Shown here piece after piece: positions 45,029 through 56,284 of a stretch of DNA of 64,000 bases. Position 1 is the first letter of the stretch. Each line of letters opens with the position of its first letter. The position numbers and the translations under genes are program-made. The stretch lies in assembly GCA_036850595.1 (NCBI GenBank), contig CM072151.1, positions 19,135,307 through 19,199,306 of the forward strand, in the 5' to 3' direction. The notes under the pieces were generated by a model. That model had not been told where the DNA came from and ran no database searches. It worked only from the letters and a program-made list of their open reading frames with translations. Source of the DNA: Rhyacichthys aspro. Lineage: Eukaryota; Chordata; Actinopteri; Gobiiformes; Rhyacichthyidae.

Positions 45029-45432
45029 AAGTACCGTATTTCCCGGACTATAGAGCGCACCTAAATATAAGCCGCACCCACTAAAACTTAAAAGAAATAT
45101 ATATTTTGTCACATATAAGCCACACCGGACTATAAGCCGCCAATATCCAGGCTGAGAAATAAGATATTCCATTATGAGGGGGTGAGGGTGTAAAAATATT
45201 ACCGTGTTTTGCTGTTGTGCGTCTTGGGTTGCGTGTGCTAAGAATAAAAACTGGTGCTTTCTTGTTTGTACCGACTACCGCTGCCTCGTTTGTCTCGTTT
45301 TTGCACTTCCTGCTAGAGCGCCCCCCTAAGGGCTGAAGAAAAATTCATAGAAAAGCCGCATCTCTGTATAAGCCGCATGGTTCAAAGCGTGGGAAAAAAG
45401 TAGCGGCTTATAGTCTGGAAAATACGGTACTT
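45029..45432. mobile_element. MITE with 24 bp terminal inverted repeats, 404 bp
   Basis: The left end (45029-45052) and inverted right end (45409-45432) match at 22 of 24 positions, starting AAGTACCGTATTT. Inside, several forms of ATAAGCCGCAC recur near both ends. Recognised as a widespread fish element by its CCGTATTTCCCGGACTATA-type end. Superfamily not assigned. It abuts the family C element. Confidence 0.8.
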
Positions 45433-45434
45433 CA

Positions 45435-46210
45435 AGAACACTTTGGTCCCCAGTCGTCTGATTAAGAATGGTAACAAAACTGTAGCCTTTAGCTTCTTCC
45501 TGGTCCAACTCACCAATGACGGTACAGCACCTTTAAGGATGAGGTATTAAAGACAGGAATATCCCACCAGTAAAAGTAAGTGTAAAAGGGGCTGAACTTT
45601 ACACTTCACCAGGAAGAACTATCACATGACCATATTATTTAAAGATGTATGTAGAACAGGCCTGTCTCTGCCTTGTCCCATCCACAACACTAGATGTGTT
45701 CAGTGATCTGCTTGATTCTCTGGTTCTTCTCTGGTCCAGATCGGTGGTGTGATTGAATTGAAACATGAAATCCAGAAAAAAGCTAAAAAGCAGACTGTAA
45801 AGATGGACAAAAGAAGTTGTAAAGTTACATGTAGGCAAAGTAGTAACCTACATAACATACATAGCATGGACAATAAAGCATATTTCTACAATTAACACGA
45901 TGACAATGCATCCAATGATATTTTGTGATTGCATACTCTGAGCTTATAACACATCACTCAAAAATCACATGATCCCACCAAAGACACGGATACATGAGCT
46001 AACATAACAACATAACACATAACTACATGAGGAACAAGCACAATTCACAATACACTTTAGCTTTTAATGCTACTTAAGTCATCTTTATTAGGTTTATGAA
46101 TTGTAACATAAAATTGATTAGCATTTTCCTCTTTTTTCCTGCTTTCTATGTGGCATTATGACTTGCCTTACATTGTAAATTGGCAAATGCACATTGATTA
46201 TGGCTGAATA
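45435..46210. other. Intergenic spacer, nothing recognised
   Basis: AT-rich unique sequence. GACGGTACAGCACCTTTAAG near 45518 resembles a lone element end. Confidence 0.35.
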
Positions 46211-46214
46211 TTGA

Positions 46215-46330
46215 ATATTTGGCCTCTAATGGGAATAAGCAGTAGAAGAAGAACAAATAAATAATTGTCCAGAGTGTATCCTGCCTTATGCTGTAATTCA
46301 CCTGGTATAGGCCCAACCCTGTGATGATCA
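46215..46330 (+). mobile_element. Two SINE 3' fragments head to tail
   Basis: AATGGGAATAAGCAGTAGAAG (the 3' terminus of a SINE) is followed by TGTCCAGAGTGTATCCTGCC and CACCTGGTATAGGCCC, the preceding body part of another copy in the same orientation. Confidence 0.45.
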
Positions 46331-46539
46331 GTAAATACTACTTTGCAATTAGCAGCAAATAGCATTATTAGTATTGACATTTGCTAATATCTATTGCCTG
46401 TAATGGTGAGCAGTTGGAGTCTGTTCAAGTTTTGCAACGGCATTGACTCACCATATTGTCAAACCCCAATATTGGCTTGACCACTAATGACCAAAAGCCC
46501 ATTCAGTTCTCTGTCATCATCTGAGTCCCACAGAAAGGC

Positions 46540-47060
46540 CCGCGGTTGAAGCTAGTGATATTAGCTTTATGCACATTGCCTGATTGATAGCTTTATCTTT
46601 GTGACTTTACAATTGCATCATTTACATCAAAGTGGTTGTGTTTGCGAGTTTCGCCCCAAGTCTTTATCCACGGCCTGGTCTCGGCGTATGTGTGTGTGGA
46701 AGGGGTCCTCTTTGTGCATCACGGTAATAGAGAACAAAGACGTCCAAAAAAACGTTATTCACCAAAACCAATTGTAGTCTATTAGCTGGGAAATAACATC
46801 GCGGAACTGACTAGGGTATTCCGAGGCAGCCGGAGTTTCCCCCCCATACCATGAAATTCGTCTACTTGCCGACTCCGAAAACAATTCTTGCTGGTACGTT
46901 GAGCAGCCTTCCTGTTTTTGAAATCGAGAGTGGGCTCTTTAATTGCCTTCGGTCACCCACGACGTTGAACCGTGACGCCGCGCGGCTTAAGCAAAGCGAC
47001 CGGGCACTGGCTTCTGATAGATATTTGATCGTCCAACTTAATAAATTCCCACAGTGAAAT
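46540..47060. promoter_or_regulatory. Candidate enhancer / conserved noncoding element
   Basis: Unique CpG-rich block including GTGACGCCGCGCGGCTTAAG, AGCGACCGGGCACTGG and GCTTCTGATAGATATTTGATC. A 68-codon ATG frame at 46851 lacks recognisable homology. Confidence 0.48.
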
Positions 47061-47079
47061 CTGTCACTTGAAAAAATAA

Positions 47080-47625
47080 AAAATAAAAGCGGACGGCAAA
47101 TTAAAAGTGCGATAGAGAGAGCGCGGCGGAGAGGGTGACACAGTTTTAAAATGCCCTATCTTTCGGCCATCCCTGCTTTTCAATAGAATACAGAGAACTC
47201 GGCTTCTTTCTTCTCATCTTTTCTCCCTCCCATTCGCATATCTCTCACTCTCTCATGAATGATTTATATGTGTCTTGTTATCAGCAGCGATTTCTATAGA
47301 CCCCGACGCATTCACCAAGACATTTGTGGCGTAATTGTTAATTTTAATGCCATAATGGCTTCAGATGGGAGCCCTGATTAGACATTTATTACACAATTAA
47401 ATGAAACATACTCAAGAATCACAAAAGCCTTCCGTAATTATTTCAGGCCATTAATAAAATGGGCATTAAATTATATTGGACACAAAAGAGAAGTGAAATA
47501 GATTTCCATTAGAGCAATAGCGGCAGAGAGGGGTAATAGATCCTGCCTGAATTCACTCAGAAATTAATTGTTGCCCGGCCTATTTCCGCACACAGTGGAA
47601 TAAATGAATGAGAAAAAAGGAGAGG
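47080..47625. promoter_or_regulatory. Strongest candidate enhancer / conserved noncoding element
   Basis: Half a kilobase of unique sequence dense in homeodomain cores: GTAATTGTTAATTTTAATGC, TGATTAGACATTTATTAC, TAATTA (47435-47440), CCATTAATAAAATGGG and AAATTAATTGTTGCCC, which joins a homeodomain core to a SOX-like ATTGTT (47567-47572). No repeat similarity and no coding frame. Confidence 0.58.
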
Positions 47626-48480
47626 AAGAGAGTTGGTGGCCGAAAGAGTGGGTAGGGGGCGGCGGTGGCGGAGGGGGGTTACATTAAGAGGCTCTGATAA
47701 AAAAAGCTTTTGTTTGACGCACTACAATGGACCCTCGATTCAACAGAGAGGCAGACCAATTTCAATCTGGGTCCACCCTCCAGAGTTCTGAGCCGAGGTT
47801 AGAGCGCTTCTCAAGTTGGCCTTGCTTTTTTTTTTTGCTTTTTTTTTTCAATAAACACTTTCTGCACAGGTCTACCTGGCAGACCCGTATCAAATGTGGT
47901 GCTTAACAGTGGAAATGTGAAGCTCACAGAACACTTCAAATCTGATCACGGGAAATGATGCTTTCTGATAGTAATGACTGAGGTCAAACGGACACTTCTT
48001 CTTCTACCCAAATGAGGTCATTCACACCCCAATCAGAATGAGGATGAACATGTACAATGATAGCATGTATTTATATCAAAGAAGTCAAATCAAAATTGCA
48101 GAATAATGTGACTGTGGAGTTATTAAAGTAACCTTGTAATTGAATAGATTTTGTGATTTCATTTGCTATTGGTTTATGCAAAAGGTCTAATTTCTTGAAA
48201 CTATGTAATTCTGCTGTGAATTATACTTCTGTAAGCATATTTAAATATATACTTTTGTTGGATGTTATGATATTCTGTGTGCCAGACATTCAAACTTTGC
48301 ATGGCAATATTTTTGGCCAATCCGTTGGGCCTCACAGATGCTAGAAGCTAGAATGCATATGATGTTATGTTATATGGCAAACTATATGCACAAAAAGAGA
48401 TTAAAACTCACAATATGAAATGATTTCAATGATTTATTATCCCCAGAGGAAGTTCACATATTATACTTAATACTATATTA
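47626..48480. other. Spacer with short G-rich and T-rich tracts
   Basis: GTAGGGGGCGGCGGTGGCGG near 47652 and T-runs near 47828-47850. The rest is AT-rich unique sequence. Confidence 0.4.
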
Positions 48481-48484
48481 CTGT

Positions 48485-48670
48485 GGACTTTGTATGTGTG
48501 AACTGGTAAATCTAAATTGCCCATAGTGCATGAATGTGGCAGTAAATGGTTGTCTGTCAGTGTACGCCTCTAAGTGTAAGCCCTGCAATCTACAGATTAT
48601 TGTCTAGTGTACCATGCTTCAAGCCCAAAGCAGTTGGGACACGCTTCAGCCCCTTTGACCTCAACAGGAG
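48485..48670 (+). mobile_element. SINE fragment, plus strand, diverged
   Basis: GTGAACTGGTAAATCTAAAT, GTAAATGGTTGTCTGTCAGT, AGTGTAAGCCCTGCAATCTA and AGCAGTTGGGACACGCTTC follow the SINE body order, then GGAGATAAAAGAAG at the 3' end. Confidence 0.65.
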
Positions 48671-48674
48671 ATAA

Positions 48675-49320
48675 AAGAAGTAAAAAAAATAATAAAAAAT
48701 AGCACATATAAAAGATTTTTTCCATTCGCACAGACTCCATGTTACTTTTACTGTAAGCAAACAAAAAAATATTAAACTGTTAAGTCCCTGACACCATGGA
48801 CACGATGATATGGTGCTGGACCTGAGTAACATATTCTGTTTATTCATGTATTATATGTTAAATAACAATAAATGAACCTTGCTCATATCTAGCTGTCAAC
48901 TGTTTCTCTGAATCTGGTCACTTCTCCAGACTGTGTCCACCCAGACAGTCATTAGGTAATACACCAGCACAAATACCACATACAGTACAACCCTTCTTTA
49001 AAAAAATGATTTCTTTACTCATATAAGACCTGCACTAGGAAGATGATAGCATTACATTGGCAACAAACAACAATAATCTGCAGCAAATAGGGTTTCTAGA
49101 TGATCATTGCATTCCAGTTGTTACAAACGATCAATGAGTTTGTGGCCACTCTAATAGTTGTTGGTCTGTCAGCAAACACTTAGTTCACTCATAAGAACGG
49201 CCTGACCTTTTACTGCACGCTATTCAGTTTTTTTCTTGCTTAAAGCCCAAAAAGTGCTAAAACAAGGCAGTACATGAAACATAAAACATCCTTTTTTCCT
49301 CAAAAATATCCATAATAGAA
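48675..49320. other. AT-rich spacer, nothing recognised
   Basis: Unique low-GC sequence. Confidence 0.4.
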
Positions 49321-49324
49321 AGAT

Positions 49325-49880
49325 TCTAGATTATAATTCAAAGATGGGGTTGTCAGAGTGACAATTATTAAAGGCTATAGAGTGGAGTGGAAGTATGGCA
49401 GAATGCATTGTGAAAAGTAATGAACAACTCGGGGTCACTAAGCCGCCAGTGTCGTCCTTGTATTGTGCTGAAGTAAAAACGGCTGACAAACGAATAAGAG
49501 CCCAGGAAAATACGATTTTTAATGGATCGCTATCATAAATGGGACGCACTATGTCCTATTTTGTCGGGTCATGAAAAGAAGTGCATTGACAAAGTAAAAA
49601 TTAGCCGAATGTATTTTCCGTCTGAGAAGTTGATGAGGACAGTTAGAGCACATCAAAGCCTCACGTATGGCTCTGATTTTTCAGAAGCTATTTCCAATGG
49701 GAGCTCTAAATTGAACTGTCTTTTGAACTGCTGCTCTCTGGAGATCCTCTATAAAAGTGTAAAAGTAATGGGAACTGATATCTCACAAGGCTAGAGCGGA
49801 TCATTCAGCAAAATTAATTAATCATCCGCAGATACAGATATAGAATTGTACGAGTCTGTCTAGTTTCAAAGTGATTTTTT
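49325..49880. promoter_or_regulatory. Strong candidate enhancer / conserved noncoding element
   Basis: Unique block with GACAATTATTAAAGGC, AATTAATTAATCATCCGC (about 49812-49829) and several retained CpGs. A 90-codon ATG frame (49522-49794) lies inside it but has no recognisable domain. Confidence 0.52.
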
Positions 49881-50335
49881 TTCCCTTTTTGTCATTTTCT
49901 TTCTGCGGTAGACTTTTGTTTTCGAAGTTTCCGAAGCAGCTGTTTGTCCAATAAAGGACACACCATCATTCATAGTGTCACCGTCTGCAAACAAAACACA
50001 CAGAATGGCCACAAAAGCGCATTGATTGATGTCTGTAATTCAGAGACATTCAAAAGTCGTCTTGTGTGGAATATTGATTGTATATTGCGGCTTTAAATTC
50101 ATCTCCCGACTTGAAGCATCCGACGTCTGGGCTCCGGGGTCTAGTCAGTGCAGAGAAGTCAGGGAGGCCTTTAGAAAAAGAGAAAGAGGCTGGATTAAAA
50201 GGCAGCAAGTAGTGTATAGAACTGATTCTGAATTGTCAAAGTGTATTTCAACTATATACTCTTTTGTATTGAATTTGTTATTGCTGTATTCTTACGTCTC
50301 GTTTAAATTGAGTCATTCACGTCTGCTGTGATTCT
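49881..50335. promoter_or_regulatory. Candidate continuation of the 49.3 kb island
   Basis: Unique mixed-composition sequence with CCAATAAAGGACAC, GCGCATTGATTGATGTC and GACGTCTGGGCTCCGGGG. Possibly a separate element. Confidence 0.35.
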
Positions 50336-50392
50336 TTTTCTTATTAGATGCATATGGTTACTGATAACATATGGGCTGCAATGTCCTTGAGA

Positions 50393-50600
50393 GCAGTGGT
50401 TCCCAAACACTGGGTCATGGACCAAGAGCGGGTCGCCAAAGTTTATTTTTGGGTCACCAAACAAAATTGTTTTGGGTGGCCAAATCAATCATTTAGAAAG
50501 GGGGGCGGGGTAGTAAAAAATTAAGAGGAAAGGAGGATAGAAGGGAGTTGTGGTTGGCTAATGGCCCTTTGGGTTTGTAATAGCGCTAAACTCCCTACCG
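50393..50600. mobile_element. hAT-like element remnant
   Basis: Begins with the hAT-type end CAGTGGTTCCCAAACACTGG, followed by GGGTCGCC and GGGTCACCAAACAAAA. The opposite end was not found, so it is truncated or too diverged. Confidence 0.5.
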
Positions 50601-52425
50601 TGACCCCAAATCAATCAGTCAATTAAAATCAGTTCAAATCACCTGAAAATGTTAAGAAAACAGTAGTCTATAGTCGTTTATTGAGAAAGAGATGCTTTTA
50701 AAATGGTCAAGAACAAGACAGTAACAAGGGAGGACACTGCTGCACTTCATCAAAAGTACAAAATTGATGATATAAATGGCCAAAATAGCATTGAACAGGA
50801 CTTGAAGAAGAAAGCTATTACAAAAAAAGAGAAAAGACCAAACCTATTACAAAAAACATGAAATGGGACCAGGAAATTGGGTACACAATCACAGTAACAA
50901 TGGACTTAAATGTTCTCAATCAGAAATATGAAGAATTAGCCTACAAATAACAAACAAGATGAAACAATTTTTCTAAATAAATTCATGTAATTTCTTAAAC
51001 CTTAACTGAAGATGGTATTTGATAAAAAAGAAGAAAAAAAAAAACAACAACCAAAAAATACTCTTTGGAAACATACGGACACCTTACACTTTATATTAGG
51101 GGGTACATTTATGGAAAAAAAGAGAACCATGTGCTTTTTAATGTACAGTATGCAAAAAGTTTTAAAATTCAATAATGTCAAACTGTCCAGTAAAATGTTA
51201 GTATCAGATGAAAGCTGTATGTCAAAATGTAAGCTCTGGGTGGAACTGTCTAGTAACATGCAAGCATTTGATGGATTGATATTGTTATTACATACAATAC
51301 AGTGTTGTAAAAATCAGCTCCTGATAATCACTATATGAGCTGAAACAACATGTTCATTTCTGAGGACAAAAGAAAAACAAAAAACACCAGGACTTCACGT
51401 TTACTTTCCTTTTGCATTCCAATATATTTGTCTCAGATTGGGCCTTAAATCTATACAGTGCTAAAGATGTTGGTTTGGCATTTTTTTTGTTTCTTTACAT
51501 TTATATTTTAAATGCCTTTATAATTCTTAAATAAAACATGTCAAAAGTCATAATGCCATTGAAAATTGCATGATTTTCTATTATTGTGCAGCCATTCAAA
51601 TTCTGCCTATATGCCATTTATGTTATTCAGGAGTAATGTACATTCCAGATTTGTTGTGGAGATTATCAGTCCCTGTGGTCATCATTTGATATACAGTAAC
51701 ATAATGAAAAGGTTAAAAATGAGGCATCTGGACATAGTTTATGGAGGTCGGTGAAGGCAGAAATTGTTTCATTCTTCATACAAAAGACTTTGTCAAAGGA
51801 CTCTGGAGTTAATTTATTAACTCTCAGTGGCTTTTTATGAAAATATTCTAACGATTTAAGAGAAAAATTCCTCTCTGTGTAAAAAAATACTTTACCAGAT
51901 GAACTGGTATGTGTACACAATATTCTGTCCACTGTCCAGGATGTACCCTAAAATGTATCCAGTCATAAAATATTAACATTTCTATTAATCATTGTTATTA
52001 TTATAATATTATCTCCAGTAAATAATAGTTTGTAAGTAATTTAAAAGTTGTGTGTAAAGTTATTCAAAAGGTATAATAACCATCGGATAAATCAATATTT
52101 TCTCCTAAAAAAAAAACAAAAAACAAAAAAAAACGCACAATAATTAACACGATTTGAAAAACAGCCAATCAGACAAACAAAGCATCACATAAAACCTGCC
52201 CCATTTTAGATAAACCTTTATGATCTTATTGTTGGATATCGGTTTGAATGGGATTGGTTCCAGACCCATGTAGCCAATGAAATATGCAATAATGGGTTTA
52301 ATGCACACCTGCCAGCCAATCAGAAAAGAGTATTCAAAATCAATGTAAATACAGTCTTTATACCTTAAATGTTATGTATATGAAATAGCTTAAACCAAAA
52401 TGTTATCCTTTTATTTCTTCTTCTA
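50601..52425. other. AT-rich spacer, nothing recognised
   Basis: About 1.8 kb with A-rich stretches (51020-51060, 52105-52135). Short random frames only. Confidence 0.4.
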
Positions 52426-52429
52426 TCCA

Positions 52430-52764
52430 TCCGTCTATCCATGTCCTTCCACTCATCCAGGGCCGGGTCGCGGGGGCAGTAGTGTAAGCAGAGACGCCCA
52501 GACTTCCCGCTCCCCAGACACTTCCTCCTGCTCTTATGGAGAAATACTGAGGCCTCCTCCACATTGACCGAGCTCCTCACCCTATCTCTAAGGGAGTCCC
52601 CAGCCACACATTTAGGTTGTCTGTATCCGGGATCTTATCCTTTCAGTCATGACCCAGAGCTCATGACCACAAGTGAGGGTGGGAACATAGACCGACCTGT
52701 AAATCGAGAGCTTAGCCTAGCCACTCAGCTCCTTCTTTACTACAACAGAATGGTACATTGGTCA
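52430..52764 (-). pseudogene. RTE-type LINE 3' fragment, part 1 (after the hAT insertion on this strand)
   Basis: On the minus strand it encodes the C-terminal end of a LINE reverse transcriptase, including GDSLRDRVRSSV, preceded in a shifted frame by the IYRSVYVPTLTCGHELWV type region. The + strand shows TCATGACCCAGAGCTCATGA and GGGTCGCGGGGGCAG. It has internal deletions and ends at a (GGAT)-like tail (52425-52445, ATCCATCCGTCTATCCATG on +). Assigned to a Rex3/RTE-like family from memory of the fish consensus. Confidence 0.7.
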
Positions 52765-52772
52765 CATTAATG

Positions 52773-53278
52773 CACACATGTCAAACTCAAGGCCCGGGGG
52801 CCAAATGCGGCCCTTTACACTGTTTTATGTGGCCCTTCAGTACATTTAGTAGTTTACATTTTTGGCACTAGGTTAAATTCAAACAGGTTTTAGATAGATT
52901 TGAACAGGTTTTAGATGGTTTTGATTTTTGCTACAAAGATTAACCTACCACTACCTATTACAACCTGTTTAAATCCAACTAAATCCTGTCCAAATATGAC
53001 TAAAACCTGTTCAAATCTATCTAAATCCTGTTCAAATCCACCAAAGTCCTATTCAAATCCAACTAAAATCAGTTCAAATCCAACTAAAACCTGTCCAAAT
53101 CTGACTAAAACCTGTTCAAATCCAATTAAAACTTGTTTGAATCCAATTCAAATCTGTTCAAATCCAACTAAAACCTGATCAAGATACAATCTCTCGAAAT
53201 TTAATCTCCATCTTCGGCCCCTGGAAGGATTATGATTGACTATTGCGGCCCCTCACCACTTTGAGTTTGACACCTCTG
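52773..53278. mobile_element. hAT-type non-autonomous element, 506 bp, perfect 8 bp target duplication
   Basis: The left end CACACATGTCAAACTCA and inverted right end (reverse complement CAGAGGTGTCAAACTCA) share the hAT-type terminus. CATTAATG flanks both sides exactly (52765-52772 and 53279-53286). Subterminal GGCCC.GGGGGCCAAATGCGGCCC on the left and GCGGCCCC on the right. The interior is a minisatellite with no transposase. Confidence 0.88.
52882..53182. repeat. 21 bp minisatellite inside the hAT element, with two inverted units
   Basis: From about 52961 to 53182 roughly ten 21-base units run in tandem (core AATCCAACTAAAACCTGTTC). Two units in the opposite orientation lie at 52882-52902 and 52903-52923. 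Because 21 is a multiple of three, a repeat-encoded open frame (NPTKTCS heptads) appears, which is not a gene. Confidence 0.85.
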
Positions 53279-53286
53279 CATTAATG

Positions 53287-53420
53287 CATCTGTCTGATAA
53301 ACTTAAGGCAGGAAGTCTCCACCAACCTGAAGAGGGCACGCTACCCTTTTCCAGCTGAGAACCATGGCCTCGGACGTTGGAGGCACCACTTCACACTCAG
53401 CTGCAAAACATCTTCAAACT
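53287..53420 (-). pseudogene. RTE-type LINE fragment, part 2 (before the hAT insertion on this strand)
   Basis: GAAGAGGGCACGCTACCCTT, TCCAGCTGAGAACCATGGCC and CACTTCACACTCAGCTGCAA continue the LINE sequence of part 1 on the far side of the hAT element, so the two parts were one fragment. Truncated at its 5' end near 53420. Confidence 0.65.
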
Positions 53421-53544
53421 ACATTTAAAAATATTTATACCATGTATTTTAGTAAAATGCTATATTATTGCTGTAGGCATAAGTATTGTACATATTAACA
53501 ATTCTCACATTTTCTCACTTTCTCACATTTACACTTCTTCTGCT

Positions 53545-53965
53545 TTAGAATTTGTATGTCAGGGTTAAATTGCCAGACAGATGCTTGAATTTCAATGCAC
53601 GGCATGCTCTCTAAGACAAATTACTCCCGCTGATGAGATATGACTGGAGGCTATAATAAGATGTAATGAGTGAGTGAATTGTGCCATAGGTGTAATATCA
53701 TGTTTAAAAAGCTGTAAAAACCGCTGCTGTTTTGAATTCATCATCTTCTATCAGCGTTCCAAAGATGGTATTTAGTAGTGCACATTACCTGAGGCCTTCT
53801 ATGATATTTAGGAGCGAGAACACGATGATCTATTACACTTTCTCAAACTAAACGTAAGAATTAATTACACGACTGCATGTATTTCCGATTTTGTGTTGTT
53901 TTAATTAAGTTTGGAGCAAATGTCTTTCTTCTCTTCGGGGCAAAATGGGGTCATGAAGTAAGAGT
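53545..53965. promoter_or_regulatory. Candidate enhancer / conserved noncoding element
   Basis: Unique block with GACAAATTACTCCCGCTGATG, GAATTCATCATCTTC, TAATTA (53862-53867, in GAATTAATTACACGAC) and GTTTTAATTAAGTTTGG. Confidence 0.52.
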
Positions 53966-53969
53966 CTTA

Positions 53970-54250
53970 CAAAATTATGATGTACCTTCCATGAGGGAAA
54001 AGAAAATCAGGCGTCAGACCTTTGAAAAGACAGATGAGGCCTGGATCTGATTGTGAATCGACACAGCCTTCTTTTCGGGAGCAGACAGGGGTGACAGAGG
54101 CTGAGGCGTGGCTGTTGGCACAATCGTGACAGCTTCTTCTTCCCAGATATATGTGCACACTGCACAAAGCACACTTCCCAGGCATGGAAGGGCATACAGA
54201 GGCAATAGACTGCACTGGCTCTGTGGAATGATGCAAACTGGTTTAGTATG
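53970..54250. promoter_or_regulatory. Weak candidate regulatory block
   Basis: Unique, GC-balanced sequence adjoining the previous island. Three overlapping antisense frames, none with a domain. Confidence 0.28.
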
Positions 54251-54635
54251 ACGTAAATACAAGCTCAGATTATCTATATCATAAAAATTTCAACAGATCC
54301 ATCTTTGTCAGTCTCTTACCTGTTACCTGTACCCATTCTACTTCACAACTTCACAAAAAATAGACCTTAAGGTGTAATCTAGGCTTTATTGTCAATAATC
54401 TTAATAGATGAGGATGTTTAGCACATACTGGAAGCTTTGGCCAATCACAAGCTTGCTCCTGAATGAGGGACAATCCCATTGGCCTGCACCACTGCAACCA
54501 GGAAGTAACATCTACAAATAAAACAGAGAAAGTGGTTATTGCAGTGCTGGATATGTCTTTGAAGACAGTAAAACAGCGCAAAAAAGAAAACCATAACTAT
54601 GTAGAGATTTGAGATGCAAAGTGAAATGCAGTTAA
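54251..54635. other. Intergenic spacer, nothing recognised
   Basis: Unique sequence; a CCAATCACAAGC stretch near 54440 is isolated. Confidence 0.4.
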
Positions 54636-54639
54636 ATTC

Positions 54640-54885
54640 AAATGTAATTCATTTATGAGATGTTTAACGTGGTGGAGATAATTGGAAGATCGCCGTCGGT
54701 CTGATGCTGAACCCAGAGATAGAATGTTAAGGTTTGGTGTAATGCATTACAAAAATTGGTTCTGTATTCCTTTTTTCAAAAAAAAAAAAAAAAGAAAAGA
54801 AAAGCAGGAAAGGTCCCTCGGCTGCTGTTGGGGAAGGGTAAGATTGGGACGGAAAAACTAAAATCAGGTTGTGGCGCTTTGAGGT
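54640..54885 (-). repeat. Dispersed repeat family A, copy 3, minus strand
   Basis: The reverse complement begins CAAAGCGCCACAACCTGATT, continues CCCCAACAGCAGCCGAGGGA, TTTCCTGCTTTTC, then an A/T run and ATTATCTCCACC.C.TTAA, the order found in copies 1 and 2. Its 3' half is missing. Confidence 0.65.
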
Positions 54886-54889
54886 CCTG

Positions 54890-56280
54890 CCAGCATTTCA
54901 ATGCCGTTGGGGTCTAGACTTTTACTATACCATTCCCAAAACTTGATTCTTGACTTTCTTAGCCATTCTGATGTACACATTGTCCTGTTCTCTGTCTCAA
55001 TTTGGAACTTCAACTCTGGGACAAATTACCTCATATGCCTCTTCACTACTTTAGTGTCAAGGCAATGGAAAGGTGCCCAGGTACAGCTACAAGTAAACAA
55101 GCCAAAATGATCAGTTCTCCATTGCTGTTTACTGACAGAGGGTATAAGGTGTCTCTGGTGAAATGCTAAGGGGGTATTAATAAGTTTTCCAAAGACTGTA
55201 TTTAAAATATATCATGTTTTTTAAGCCTTATCACATTTTATTGCATCAGGCGTTTAATTTTGACTGCAAGATTGTCTCCTTTTAGGGTGTGTTCAACCTT
55301 GCAATGATTGGTTTGGTTATAATAATCTAAAATGCAGTGTGAAATTGCAAACCAAGACCCCAAAACAAGGTTGTTCTTCAGCCACTTTCAAATAAATCCT
55401 GGTCTGATTCAAAAAGATATCTAAACAGACGAAAAACAATGTGACAAAAGGGTAAATTCATGTGATTTAACAACTTTCTTAGAGCAGACAGAGTGATGTT
55501 CATATTGAATTAATAATTTTTGTAACATATTAAAAACTACTAATTTTCTGTGTACCTGCATCACATCAGTCTCTGGTCTGATTGTCACCTCTACTTTCTG
55601 TACCTGACATGTTCACTGTATGCTAATTTTAAACATAGTTCAAATGGTGTGCCAAGTTTTATCATGACTAATTGCAAATGTTTGAAATGATTTTGACTTT
55701 TTTATTTTAACTTACTGGCCATAACAAATAAACATCCTTTTATTTGTTTTCATCAAAGTACGATAGATAAAACCTTGACCATTTTTTTCTCCTGCTCTGG
55801 GATAGAGATGATTGCTGTAGCCTGAGGTAAAGTGAAAGCACCTCTGGAGGATCACAGATAGGAGCTGCAGATACTAGAGCTGGCTGTTCTAAGTGGTGGA
55901 TTCCTCAACATCAGGGAGAAGCAGATACAGAAGGCTCATGCTCAAGTGTCCAGGTTGCATTGCTCTGAAGGCCTAGAGCTGCCTAGAAAACTTGCAGGAA
56001 ATGCAACATGCTAAATATTAGCTTGTCAAGAAGATTTTTTATTTGGGTATATGAAAACATGACTAAACTGAGCAAAAGACTTCCCAAGTAACTATAATGT
56101 CCATGTCACTCCCAGATTTGTGTCTGTTACCCAATTAGCATCAGTTATGCTAGTGTTAGCTAACTAACAAGTTTCTTTTAATCACTAGAAAAAGTTTAAT
56201 GTGTCTAATAATAATAGCTACAAGCAGATATTTCAGCAGATATAGTCAAAATAGTAGTCGTATGTAAAAATAGTGTGTGT
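54890..56280. other. Intergenic spacer, nothing recognised
   Basis: About 1.4 kb AT-rich. 55800-55980 is GC-richer (GGAGCTGCAGATACTAGAGC) but shows no recognisable coding signature. Confidence 0.4.
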
Positions 56281-56284
56281 TTAA

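Noticed and set aside
46851..47057. 68-codon frame with a genuine ATG in a CpG-rich block
   Set aside because: Short, with no recognisable family or neighbouring exon. More likely a chance frame in a noncoding element.
52915..53178. Open frame of NPTKTCS-like heptads
   Set aside because: It is a by-product of a 21 bp minisatellite (three-divisible unit) inside a hAT element.
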